Shown one piece after another: positions 8,512 to 16,424 of a DNA stretch of 64,000 nt. Position 1 is the stretch's first letter, and each line of letters starts with the position of its first letter. The stretch is from Achromobacter anxifer (GTDB taxonomy: Bacteria; Pseudomonadota; Gammaproteobacteria; Burkholderiales; Burkholderiaceae_B), in assembly GCF_903652925.1 (NCBI RefSeq), contig NZ_CAHLAR010000002.1:372001-436000 (forward strand), in the 5' to 3' direction. The notes under the pieces are model-generated. The model searched no databases, was not told the DNA's origin, and saw nothing but the letters and a program-made list of their open reading frames with translations. Both the position numbers and the translations under genes were made by a program.

Positions 8512-9471
8512 ATGATGCGCAAGACTTGCGCCGCCCTGGCGCTGGCCGCCGTGCTGCCCGCCGCCCACGCGGCCTTTCCCGACCACCCCATTACCTTGAT
8601 CGTGCCGTTTCCCGCGGGCGGCCCGACCGACATCGTCGGCCGGCTCGCGGCGGCCAAGGCCGGCGAGATCCTGGGCCAGCAGATCGTGGTGGAAAACCGC
8701 ACGGGCGCTTCGGGCACCATAGGCATGACGGCGACGGCTCGCGCCAAGCCCGACGGCTACACGGTGGGCCTGGCCACCGTCAGCACGCACGGCACGGCGC
8801 CGCATCTGTTCCCCAAGCTGGCCTACGATCCGGTCAAGGACTTCACCCCGGTCAGCAACCTGGTCACCAGCCCCAACATCCTCAGCGTGAATCCGCAGTT
8901 TCCGGCCAAGACGCTGGGCGAATTCGTCGAGCACGTGCGCGCCAATCCGAACAAGGACGGCTATGCCAATGCCGGCGCGGGCGGCGTGAACGACCTGGGC
9001 ATGATCTGGTTCCTGCAGATCATCGGCGGCAAGATGAACAGCATTTCCTACCGCGGCTCGGCGCCCGCGCTGACCGACACCGTGGGCGGCGTGGTGCCGG
9101 TGATCTTCGACAACTTCCCCTCGTCGTTGCCCTACCTGAAGAGCAATCACCTGCGCGCCCTGGCCATCACCGGCCAGCAGCGCAACCCGCGCCTGCCGGA
9201 CGTGCCGACCTTCGCGGAACAAGGCTACAAGGACTACGACGTGACCGCGTGGTACGGCGTGGTGGGCCCGGCCGGCATGCCCGACGATGTGCGCGACAAG
9301 CTGGCGGATGCCTTCGCCCGTGCCGTGCGCGATCCGGCGACCGCGGCCAAGATGGAAGAGACCGGCGCCTTTCCGCTGGGCAATACGCCCGCCGAGTTCG
9401 GCCAGCAGATCCGCGCCGAACACGACCGCTGGAAAAGCGTGATCGAGAAGGCCGACATCAAGCTGCAGTAA
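8512..9471 (+). CDS. Bug-family tripartite tricarboxylate receptor (periplasmic solute-binding protein)
   Basis: 319 residues. Residues 1-20 are a signal peptide (M-M-R-K-T, hydrophobic core, A-H-A cut). The Bug signature Y/F-P[17 protein letters not shown] follows immediately, then A-K-P-D-G-Y-T and F-D-N-F-P-S-S. AGGAGA at 8499-8504 serves the ATG at 8512; the next codon is also ATG. It is in one operon with the deacylase. No TctA/TctB partner is nearby, so it either uses membrane subunits encoded elsewhere or has a sensing role. Confidence 0.9.
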   Translation: MMRKTCAALALAAVLPAAHAAFPDHPITLIVPFPAGGPTDIVGRLAAAKAGEILGQQIVVENRTGASGTIGMTATARAKPDGYTVGLATVSTHGTAPHLFPKLAYDPVKDFTPVSNLVTSPNILSVNPQFPAKTLGEFVEHVRANPNKDGYANAGAGGVNDLGMIWFLQIIGGKMNSISYRGSAPALTDTVGGVVPVIFDNFPSSLPYLKSNHLRALAITGQQRNPRLPDVPTFAEQGYKDYDVTAWYGVVGPAGMPDDVRDKLADAFARAVRDPATAAKMEETGAFPLGNTPAEFGQQIRAEHDRWKSVIEKADIKLQ

Positions 9472-9498
9472 ACGCCCTGGGGCGCGGCCGGTCCGCGC

Positions 9499-10869
9499 TC
9501 AGTACACGTCGCGGCGGTAGCGGCCGTCGCGCTGCATGGCCTGCAGGCGCGCGGCGCCCAGGATGTCCTGCAAGGCGGCATCCACGCCGCTGGCCATGCC
9601 TTGCAGGCTGCCGCAGACATAGATTGCGGCACCCGCGTCGGCCCAGGCGCGCACGGCCTCGGCCTGGTCGCGCAGCTGGTGCTGCACGTAGCGGCGGTCG
9701 GCCTGATCGCGCGAGAAGACCGCATCCACGCGTTCCAGCGTGCCGTCGGCGCGCCATGCGTCGATTTCTTCCCGGCAAAACCAGTCGTACGCCGCGTTGC
9801 GTTCGCCGAAGACCAGCCAGTTGCGCCGGCGGCCCGCGGCGCGGCGCGCCTTGATCAGCGCGCGCAGGCCGGCCAGGCCCGTGCCGTTGCCCACCAGCAG
9901 CAGCGGGCGGTCGTCCTCCGGCGGGTGGAAATTGCGGTTGACGCGCACCCGCAGGTCTATGGCGTCGCCGGGTTGGGCGACATGGGTCAGCCAGCCGCTG
10001 CCCAGGCCCAGCGCGCCATCGGGGCCGCGCATCTGGCGCACCAGCAATTGAATCGAACCGTCGTCGGGCAGCGAGGCGATCGAGTACTCGCGGTGTGCCA
10101 GCAAGGGACCGCGGGCCTCGCGCCGCGGACCGATCTCGGCGATGTCGCCGGCTTGCCAGGTCCGCTGGACATCGGCGGGCGGCGTCAGCGTCAGCAGGTA
10201 GCAAGGGCCGCCCTGGCTTTGCGGATTGAGCTGCACGCGCCCGGCCAGGCGCCAGGATTCGTACTCCGGCGCCTGCCAGTCGGGCAGGTCGCTGCGGCCC
10301 GCCAGCAGGCCCAGGTGGTGCTGCCAGTGCCGCAGCGCGGCGGGGTCGCCGTTGTCGACTTCGACCAGATCGAACAGCGGCGTCGCGCCCTGCGCGTGCA
10401 GCCAGTCGTCCAGGCGGTGGCCGAAGCCGCAGAACTGGGCGTATTCGCTGTCGCCCAGCGCCAGCACTGCGTAGTGCGCGCCGGCCAGCGCCGGGGCCGC
10501 TTGCTGCATCTGTTCCGCGAAGGCTGCCGCGGCGTCGGGCGGATCGCCTTCGCCGTAAGTGCTGACCACGAACAGCATGCGGCGATAGTCCGCCAGGCGC
10601 TTGATGTTCAGTTGTTCCAACGCGGCCACGCGCACCGCCAGGCCACCCGCGCGCAGCGATTCCGCCGTCTGCGCCGCCAGGGATTCGGCATAGCCCGTCT
10701 GCGTCGCGAATGCGACCAGCAGGGTGTCTTCGGGCATGGGTGCATCCAGGGCCTGCTGGGCCTGCGCCTGCTGCGTTTCGTGGCGCAGGGCGCGGCGCCT
10801 GGCCCAGACGCAGAGAAGCAGCCAGGCTCCCACCACGCATGCCGCTGCGATCAAACGGGTTGCTGGCAT
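9499..10869 (-). CDS. Membrane-anchored diflavin reductase (CysJ-like flavodoxin/ferredoxin-NADP reductase)
   Basis: 456 residues. One N-terminal membrane helix (about 5-22) is followed by basic residues, placing the enzyme in the cytoplasm. A flavodoxin domain follows (A-F-A-T-Q-T-G-Y-A-E near 50, T-Y-G-E-G-D-P-P-D, then L-G-D-S-E-Y). The FAD-binding R-E-Y-S-I-A-S and the NADPH-binding V-G-N-G-T-G-L-A-G and Y-V-C-G-S-L-Q-G segments complete the CysJ/P450-reductase layout. It starts four bases after the apbE stop. Presumably it passes electrons from NADPH through FAD and FMN to the membrane partner encoded in the same operon. Not a classical CysJ: no cysI nearby and CysJ has no membrane anchor. 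Confidence 0.87.
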   Translation of the reverse strand: MPATRLIAAACVVGAWLLLCVWARRRALRHETQQAQAQQALDAPMPEDTLLVAFATQTGYAESLAAQTAESLRAGGLAVRVAALEQLNIKRLADYRRMLFVVSTYGEGDPPDAAAAFAEQMQQAAPALAGAHYAVLALGDSEYAQFCGFGHRLDDWLHAQGATPLFDLVEVDNGDPAALRHWQHHLGLLAGRSDLPDWQAPEYESWRLAGRVQLNPQSQGGPCYLLTLTPPADVQRTWQAGDIAEIGPRREARGPLLAHREYSIASLPDDGSIQLLVRQMRGPDGALGLGSGWLTHVAQPGDAIDLRVRVNRNFHPPEDDRPLLLVGNGTGLAGLRALIKARRAAGRRRNWLVFGERNAAYDWFCREEIDAWRADGTLERVDAVFSRDQADRRYVQHQLRDQAEAVRAWADAGAAIYVCGSLQGMASGVDAALQDILGAARLQAMQRDGRYRRDVY

Positions 10870-10873
10870 GGCG

Positions 10874-11911
10874 TCAGTCGTTGGCGGCCAACGCCTGGAA
10901 TGCGGGCGTGGCGACGACGCGCCAGGCGTCGCGCTCGCGCAGGATGAACAGGGCCGCCAGATCGTGGCGGCGGGCGTAGGCCAGGCCATCCGTTTCGCCC
11001 AGCACCGTCAGGACGGTGGCAAGCGCATCAGCCTCCATGCATCCCGAGTGCAGCACGGTGACCGAGGCCAGAGTGTTGCGCACGGGCAGGCCCGTGCGCG
11101 GATCGATGGTGTGGGCGTAGCGTTGGTCGTCGCTGCCGGCGTGGCGGCGGTAGTCGCCGGAGGTGGCGATGCTGCGGTCGCGCAGCGGCAGCGCCAGCGC
11201 ATGGTCGTCGCTGGCGTCGGGCACTTCGATCGCCACGCGCCAAGGCTGGCCGTCGGGCCGCCTGCCGCGCGCGCGCAGTTCGCCGCCCACTTCGACCAGG
11301 TATTGGGTGATGCCCAGCGCATCCAGTGCCTGTGCGGCGCGGTCCACGCCGTAACCCTTGGCGATGGAGGAAAGATCCAGGTACACGCCGCCCGGCTGCA
11401 ACGCGGCGCGGCGTTCGGCGTCGAGCTGCACGCGGCGCCAGCCGCAGCGGGCGCGCGCGGCCTCGATGGCGGCGGGCGAGGGCGGTTCGTAGGCGCGTTG
11501 GTGGGGCCCGAAACCCCAGGCGTTCACCAGCGGTCCGACCGTGGGATCGTAGGCGCCGCCGCTGTCCTCGGCCAGCGTCAATGCGTGGCTCAGCACATGG
11601 AAGAATTCCGCGGGCAACGTCTGCCAGCCGGCTGCGGCCTGGTTGTAGCGCGAGATGTCAGAGCCGGATTCCCAGGTGCTCATCTGCGCGACCACCTCGT
11701 CCAGCGCGGCCTGGATGGCCTGGCGCGCGGCCGCTTCCGTCAGACCGGCCGGCAGCGCCATGCGCGCCGACCAGGTGGTGCCCATGGTGGCGCCGGCCAG
11801 CGCGGCGGCTAGCGCGGCGGCCGCCGCGGGCCGGACCGGCATGGCGCCATAGGCGACGCTGACGGCCGCGGCCGGCGCGCCGCGTTGGGCGTAGGACGGG
11901 GAACTGGCCAT
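10874..11911 (-). CDS. apbE: FAD:protein FMN transferase
   Basis: 345 residues. ApbE moves FMN from FAD to a threonine or serine in target proteins, in the periplasm. Family motifs are all visible: M-G-T-T-W, M-S-T-W-E-S-G-S-D-I-S-R-Y-N, D-P-T-V-G-P-L-V-N, the S-S-I-A-K-G-Y-G-V-D substrate loop, E-V-G-G-E-L-R, H-T-I-D-P-R-T-G and C-M-E-A-D-A-L-A-T. The hydrophobic alanine-rich N-terminus (about 25-45) is a plausible export signal or anchor. It sits 14 bases after the DUF4198 gene. The likely target is the DUF2271 protein in the same operon, which carries D-G-V-S-G-A-T. Confidence 0.9.
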   Translation of the reverse strand: MASSPSYAQRGAPAAAVSVAYGAMPVRPAAAAALAAALAGATMGTTWSARMALPAGLTEAAARQAIQAALDEVVAQMSTWESGSDISRYNQAAAGWQTLPAEFFHVLSHALTLAEDSGGAYDPTVGPLVNAWGFGPHQRAYEPPSPAAIEAARARCGWRRVQLDAERRAALQPGGVYLDLSSIAKGYGVDRAAQALDALGITQYLVEVGGELRARGRRPDGQPWRVAIEVPDASDDHALALPLRDRSIATSGDYRRHAGSDDQRYAHTIDPRTGLPVRNTLASVTVLHSGCMEADALATVLTVLGETDGLAYARRHDLAALFILRERDAWRVVATPAFQALAAND

Positions 11912-11925
11912 GCGCCGGCGGCGGC

Positions 11926-12726
11926 TTAAGGTTGCAGCACTTCGACGGTGCCCGCGTAGGACAGGCGGCGCTTCTTGGCTTGCGGCACGGTGACCTTGGC
12001 GTCTTCCATGCCGGCCTCGATCCAGTACAGGCCGGGTTGCGGCCACTTCACCGAGAACTTGCCGTCCTTGTCCGTCTTCAGCTGAATCTCGCCGACCTTG
12101 TCGCGATAGCGGCTGCCGCCGGGCACCACGTTGACTTCCAGCTCGGCGGCGGGCTTGCCGTCCAGCAGCATCTGGAAGGTGGCGGACTCGTCGGTGAACA
12201 GGTCGTTCGGGTGGGTGACGGGCGCCAGCTCCAGGCCGCGGCCCACCGGCTTGACGGCCGAAGGCTTGCCGGCGGTCACGAAGGTTTCGACGCGGCCCAG
12301 GCTTTGCGAGACTTCCAGTTCCTCGGCCTTGGCGGGCACGGCTTGCGCCAGGCCCTCGGGCTTGCCGAAGTAGCGCTTGTTCTTGCCGTCTTCCTTCCAG
12401 CGCGCGAACACGCCGTCGTTGACCACGGCCACGCGATAGGTGCCGGCCTGCTTGAGCTGCAGGTCGAAGGTGCTGCGCAGCTTGCCCTTGTTGACGTTTT
12501 CGGCTTCGGCGGCGCTGCCGTCCGGGGCCGTCACGGCCAGGCCATCCAGGCGCAGCGGGGCGTGGTTGAAATAGAACTTGTCGTTGCCGACGGCGGCGTC
12601 GACGGTGACCCAGCTGTCGACGCCGGACAGCACCGTCGAGGATGGCACCATCCAGACGTCATGCGCCTGGGAGGCGAAGGGCAGGCACAGCGCCAGGGCG
12701 GCGGCCAGTTTGGCGGCGGATTTCAT
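11926..12726 (-). CDS. DUF4198 domain protein, periplasmic
   Basis: 266 residues. A signal peptide (1-20) ends in A-S-Q-A, and the mature protein would start H-D-V-W. Placing His at the mature N-terminus is typical of DUF4198 proteins. The body is beta-rich, with a conserved start and a C-terminal domain resembling carboxypeptidase-regulatory/transthyretin-like folds (K-D-G-K-F-S-V-K-W). Relatives are described as periplasmic components of cobalt/nickel uptake (COG5266). Here it is the third gene of a Fur-box-headed operon, after DUF2271 and before apbE, so a metal-binding role in iron handling is more likely. No catalytic site is recognised. Confidence 0.82.
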   Translation of the reverse strand: MKSAAKLAAALALCLPFASQAHDVWMVPSSTVLSGVDSWVTVDAAVGNDKFYFNHAPLRLDGLAVTAPDGSAAEAENVNKGKLRSTFDLQLKQAGTYRVAVVNDGVFARWKEDGKNKRYFGKPEGLAQAVPAKAEELEVSQSLGRVETFVTAGKPSAVKPVGRGLELAPVTHPNDLFTDESATFQMLLDGKPAAELEVNVVPGGSRYRDKVGEIQLKTDKDGKFSVKWPQPGLYWIEAGMEDAKVTVPQAKKRRLSYAGTVEVLQP

Positions 12727-12746
12727 CGTTGCGCTCCTAGGGGATC

Positions 12747-13262
12747 TCAAGGTTTGAGGTCGAGCGCGATGGCGCCCAGTTCGTGTTCGCCGCGAGCCGT
12801 CAGCTGCTCGGCCTTTTGCGGCGGCCATTGGAAGGGGATGCGCAGCAGTTCGCGGCCGCCCACTTCGCGGGCCGCCTCGACCACCACGGCGTATTGGCCG
12901 GGCTTCAGGCCCGCCAAGGGCTTGCTGGCGGCGTCGAAGCTCAGCGCATGCTTACCCACGGGCTTGGTTGCGCCGCTGACGCCGTCCACCGGGAATTGCT
13001 GGTTGCGGCCGCTGCGGCGCCACCATTGGCGCATGTCCTTCAGCCATTCCGTGCCTTCGTTGTTCTTCTTGGCCACGTCGTACCAGACCGCCAGGTCGGT
13101 CGCCACGCTCTGGTCGGGGTTCTCGATCCAGATCGCCACGTAGGGGCGGTGGTACTCCGCCACGTCCAGGCGCGGGATCTCGATGGACAGGCCGATGTCG
13201 GCCGCTTGGGCCGTTCGGGCGATCAGGCCGGCCAGCAGGGCCGACAACAACAGCTTGCGCAT
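12747..13262 (-). CDS. DUF2271 protein with ApbE-type flavinylation motif, periplasmic
   Basis: 171 residues. Signal peptide 1-20 (M-R-K-L-L-L, cut after T-A-Q-A). The mature domain is DUF2271. Residues 93-99 read D-G-V-S-G-A-T, an exact match to the D-x-x-(S/T)-G-A-(T/S) sequence that ApbE flavinylates in NqrB, NqrC and related proteins. T99 would carry the FMN. apbE lies two genes downstream in the same operon. The protein is therefore probably a one-FMN periplasmic electron carrier. The family assignment is firm; the flavinylation is a prediction. Confidence 0.85.
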   Translation of the reverse strand: MRKLLLSALLAGLIARTAQAADIGLSIEIPRLDVAEYHRPYVAIWIENPDQSVATDLAVWYDVAKKNNEGTEWLKDMRQWWRRSGRNQQFPVDGVSGATKPVGKHALSFDAASKPLAGLKPGQYAVVVEAAREVGGRELLRIPFQWPPQKAEQLTARGEHELGAIALDLKP

Positions 13263-13289
13263 GGAAGTCTCCAGGGCGGATCGTTGGAA

Positions 13290-13916
13290 TCAATGTATGA
13301 AGAGCAGGGCCAGCACCACCGGAATCACGACACCCAGGCCGACCATGGGCCAGGTGGCGCTGCGGTTGCCGGCGTGCATCTTCAGCAGCACCAGTCCGGT
13401 CAGCGAAAAAACCAGACAGGCGACGGCGAAGATGTCCAGGAACCAGCTCCAGGCCAGGCCGGTGTTGCGGCCCTTGTGCAGATCGTTCAGGTACGAGATC
13501 CAGCCGCGGTCGGTGCGTTCGTATTCGACGTCGCCGCTGGCCAGGTCGATGGACAGCCAGGCATCGCCGCCGGCGCGCGGCAGCGACAGATAGACCTCGT
13601 CGGCGGACCACTCGGCCGGCTTGCCGGCGGAGGACGCGTCCAGCGTCTCGTCCAGCCATTGCGCCACGGGCGCGGGCAGCGGCGCCTTTTTCTGCGCGGG
13701 CGGGGCGGACAGTTGCTCCAGTACGGCGGCGGGCATGCGCGCTTCGCGGCTGGTCACGACCGCCCGGGCCTCGATGTGCGAGGCGTTGTTCAGGGTCAGG
13801 CCCGTCACCGCGAACAACAGCATGCCCAGCAGGCACAGCGCCGAGCTGATCCAATGCCATTGGTGCAGCGTCTTGAGCCAATAGGCCCGGCGGCGAGGGG
13901 GGGAGGGACTGTCCAT
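13290..13916 (-). CDS. PepSY-associated transmembrane protein (probable periplasmic-facing reductase subunit)
   Basis: 208 residues, inner membrane. Three membrane helices are visible at about 24-41, 156-178 and 189-206, with a periplasmic loop of about 110 residues between the first two that holds a single PepSY-like unit. H18 and H21 (L-H-Q-W-H-W) and H147 (L-N-D-L-H-K-G-R) flank the membrane and could ligate haem, as in PepSY ferric-siderophore reductases such as FpvG. First gene of the operon, about 40 bases downstream of a Fur box on the minus strand. A run of seven C lies at the start of its coding sequence. Ferric or flavin reduction is inferred. Confidence 0.83.
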   Translation of the reverse strand: MDSPSPPRRRAYWLKTLHQWHWISSALCLLGMLLFAVTGLTLNNASHIEARAVVTSREARMPAAVLEQLSAPPAQKKAPLPAPVAQWLDETLDASSAGKPAEWSADEVYLSLPRAGGDAWLSIDLASGDVEYERTDRGWISYLNDLHKGRNTGLAWSWFLDIFAVACLVFSLTGLVLLKMHAGNRSATWPMVGLGVVIPVVLALLFIH

Positions 13917-13953
13917 GGGGGTATCGGTTGAAAGCCCGCGGATTCTAACATTT

Positions 13954-13971
13954 AATGAGAATGACTCTTAT
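13954..13971 (-). promoter_or_regulatory. Fur box upstream of the PepSY-DUF2271-DUF4198-apbE operon
   Basis: The sequence AATGAGAATGACTCTTAT is close to the Fur consensus AATGATAATNATTATC and to the AATGAGAAT-NN-TTCTCAT form common in this family of bacteria. It ends 38 bases before the PepSY ATG on the minus strand, where a promoter would lie. Iron-dependent repression is therefore expected. Confidence 0.75.
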
Positions 13972-14105
13972 AAATGCCGCCATTATTCTTGGGACAGGGT
14001 TTCAATTGATTTCGGGAATGGCGCAAAGGCTGCCGGGGCGTGTCTTGGCGCGCGTTCGCCAGCGGCGATAAGATAGGCCACCCGTTACAAACACCGGAGG
14101 TCGTC

Positions 14106-14660
14106 ATGCTTGAACAGCAAGTCGTGGATCAGATCGGTCGTCATTGGGGTTGGGTGGCGTTGCGCGGCGTCGTGGCCATCCTGTTCGGCCTTATGGCCTT
14201 GTTGATGCCCGCCATCACCCTGTCGGCCCTGGTGCTGGTGTGGGGCGCCTTCGCGCTGGTCGATGGCGTGCTCGCCCTGGTCGCGGGCGTGCGCATCCGC
14301 GACAACGGCAAGCCCTTGTGGGCGCTCATCATTGTTGGGCTGCTGGGCATTGCGGCGGGCATCGTCACCTTCGTCTACCCGGGCCTGACCGCATTGGTCC
14401 TGCTTTACATCATCGCGATCTGGGCGCTGGTGTCAGGCGTGTTTCAGGTCGCCGCCGCCATCCGTTTCCGCAAGGACATCCGCAATGAATGGCTGCTGGG
14501 CCTGTCGGGGCTGGTGTCCATCCTGTTCGGCGGCATGATGATCATGCAGCCCGGCGCCGGCGCGCTGGCGCTGGTCTGGGTCATCGGCATGTACGCCGTG
14601 TTTTTCGGCATACTCCTGCTGATCTTTTCCTTCCGCCTCAAGCAGCACAAGTCCTCCTGA
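14106..14660 (+). CDS. HdeD-family membrane protein (DUF308)
   Basis: 184 residues with about six hydrophobic segments starting near residue 15 (V-A-L-R-G-V-V-A-I-L-F-G) and ending close to the C-terminus, followed by a basic tail R-L-K-Q-H-K. This is the DUF308/HdeD architecture; HdeD in E. coli supports acid resistance, but members in other bacteria are uncharacterised. GGAGG at 14096-14100 gives a well-spaced ATG at 14106. CrcB follows six bases after its stop, so the two are likely co-transcribed. Confidence 0.85.
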   Translation: MLEQQVVDQIGRHWGWVALRGVVAILFGLMALLMPAITLSALVLVWGAFALVDGVLALVAGVRIRDNGKPLWALIIVGLLGIAAGIVTFVYPGLTALVLLYIIAIWALVSGVFQVAAAIRFRKDIRNEWLLGLSGLVSILFGGMMIMQPGAGALALVWVIGMYAVFFGILLLIFSFRLKQHKSS

Positions 14661-14666
14661 AGCCCG

Positions 14667-15059
14667 ATGTCCGCCTATCAAACCCTGATTCCCCTGAATT
14701 TCCTGGCCGTGGGCCTGGGCGCCGTGTTCGGCGCCTGGACCCGCTGGCTCGTCAGCCTGTGGCTCAACGTGGAGTCCTGGCCCTGGGGCACCTTCGTGGT
14801 GAACCTGGCAGGCGGCTATCTGGTCGGGCTGGTGCTGGCGCTGGTGGCCGGGCATCCCGAATGGCCGGCCTGGGTGCGCCTGGGCGTGATCACGGGCTTC
14901 ATGGGCGGCTTGACCACGTTCTCGACGTTCTCGGCCGAGACGGTGGCGATGCTGGAACGCGGCGCCTACGTCAGCGCGCTGGGCTACGCGGGCTTCAGCC
15001 TGGCGGGTTCGCTGCTGCTGACGGCGGCCGGCCTGGCCACCGCCAACCTGTTGCGCTAG
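14667..15059 (+). CDS. crcB: Fluoride efflux channel CrcB (Fluc)
   Basis: 130 residues with four membrane helices. The Fluc signature is plain: N-L-A-G-G-Y-L-V-G in the second helix and G-F-M-G-G-L-T-T-F-S-T-F-S in the third, which lines the fluoride path. The subunit forms a dual-topology dimer in the inner membrane. I looked for a fluoride riboswitch before this gene and before hdeD and did not find a convincing one. Confidence 0.92.
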   Translation: MSAYQTLIPLNFLAVGLGAVFGAWTRWLVSLWLNVESWPWGTFVVNLAGGYLVGLVLALVAGHPEWPAWVRLGVITGFMGGLTTFSTFSAETVAMLERGAYVSALGYAGFSLAGSLLLTAAGLATANLLR

Positions 15060-15101
15060 AGGGGCAGCGGTAACTCGCCGCAGGCAGGCGCCCGGCGACG
15101 T

Positions 15102-16424
15102 TCAGTCTGCACTGGGGTTCAGCACGCGCGCGGCCTGCAGGCCGCTGCGCACGGCGCCCTCCAGCACGCCCGGATAACCCGTGTCGGTCCAGTCGCCGGC
15201 CAGGGCCAGCGTGGGCCATGGCGTGGAATTCAATGGCCGGGTCAGGCCCGGCACCGCCGCGAAGGTCGCGCGCTTTTCGATGAACAGTTCCGCCGCCGCC
15301 ACCTCGGGCATGGCGGGCAGGCGCGCGGGATGGCGCGAAGCCTGTTCGGCCACCTGGTCGATCAGCGCTTCGATGACCTGCTGGCGGTTGCGGTCGGCCA
15401 GGCCCGTGGCGGCGCTGGTCACCACCGCCAGCTCGCCCGCCTTGGTGTCGCCGGCCAGCTGGGCACGGTCGAACAACCATTGGCCGTAGTGGTCCCGGGC
15501 CGATTCCTCGCGCAGCATCATCATGGGCTCGGGTAGGCGCCAGGGGTCTTGCAGCTTCAGGTTCAGCGTGGCGATGGGCAGGTAGTCGAAGGCTTTCAGC
15601 GCGTCCAGCAGGCCGGTGGCGCCGGCCTCCCGCAGCGGGGCTTCGAGCAGGCGCGCGGCGAAGGCCGGCGGCACCGCCAGCACGGCGGCGTCGAACCGTT
15701 CCTGGTTGATGTCGATGCCGTCTTCCGACGGCCGAACCTGGCGCACGGTGCTGCCGTAGCGCATGGTTACCTGGCGCGCGGCGGCGTCGGGCCAGAGCGC
15801 CGACAGGTCGGTGCAGGGCAGCAGCATGTCGCTGTTTTCGCGCTTGCCGGTCAAGCTGTCGCGCAGCACCCGAGCGAACAGTCCGGCGCTGGCCGTGGCC
15901 GTCGGCGTGTTCAGCGCCGCCAGGCACAGCGGTTCCCAGACCTGGCGGATCAACGCATCCGATTGCGCGTGGTAGTGCAGCAGGTGCAGCACGGTCCATT
16001 CGCGCGGCGGCGTCCAGGACATGGCTTTCAGGCCGCGCATCAGGCGCAGGGTGGCGAGGCGGTCCTTCCAGGACAGGCCGCGAGCGCGCAGGATCGCCGC
16101 CGCCATGTGCAGCGGCGCGGGCAGGCGCGGCGCGGCCAGGCGGAAGCGGCCGTCCAGGCTGGCCAGCTGCAAGGGCCGGCGCATCAGCAGGGCATCGGGA
16201 TTGCGGCCCACGCGGCGCATTAGCGCCAGCGTGTGCTTGTAGGCGCCCGACAGCAGGTGCTGGCCATTGTCCAGCGGCGCGTCGAACTCGGTGTGGAACA
16301 CGCGCCGGGCCCGGCCGCCGGGGGTGTGGCCGGCTTCGAATACCGTGACTTTGGCGCCGGCTTCGCGCAGGGCGACGCTGGCGGCCAGACCGGCCCAGCC
16401 GGCGCCGATGACCGCGGCCTTCAC
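15102..16424 (-). CDS. hpnE: Hydroxysqualene dehydroxylase HpnE
   Basis: 440 residues, an FAD-dependent amine-oxidase-like enzyme that reduces hydroxysqualene to squalene, the third HpnCDE step. The FAD-binding fold is at the N-terminus: V-I-G-A-G-W-A-G-L-A-A-S with E-A-G-H-T-P-G-G-R-A after it. The C-terminal G-D-W-T-D-T-G-Y-P-G-V-L-E-G-A segment is the second FAD contact. The GTG start at 16424 overlaps the hpnD stop as GTGA, and no longer in-frame start is better because upstream sequence belongs to hpnD. Last gene of hpnCDE. Confidence 0.9.
   Translation of the reverse strand: MKAAVIGAGWAGLAASVALREAGAKVTVFEAGHTPGGRARRVFHTEFDAPLDNGQHLLSGAYKHTLALMRRVGRNPDALLMRRPLQLASLDGRFRLAAPRLPAPLHMAAAILRARGLSWKDRLATLRLMRGLKAMSWTPPREWTVLHLLHYHAQSDALIRQVWEPLCLAALNTPTATASAGLFARVLRDSLTGKRENSDMLLPCTDLSALWPDAAARQVTMRYGSTVRQVRPSEDGIDINQERFDAAVLAVPPAFAARLLEAPLREAGATGLLDALKAFDYLPIATLNLKLQDPWRLPEPMMMLREESARDHYGQWLFDRAQLAGDTKAGELAVVTSAATGLADRNRQQVIEALIDQVAEQASRHPARLPAMPEVAAAELFIEKRATFAAVPGLTRPLNSTPWPTLALAGDWTDTGYPGVLEGAVRSGLQAARVLNPSAD

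Noticed and set aside
14040-14105. Possible fluoride riboswitch before hdeD-crcB
   Set aside because: I could not place the conserved crcB-motif pairing and bulges; only ordinary GC-rich sequence is visible.
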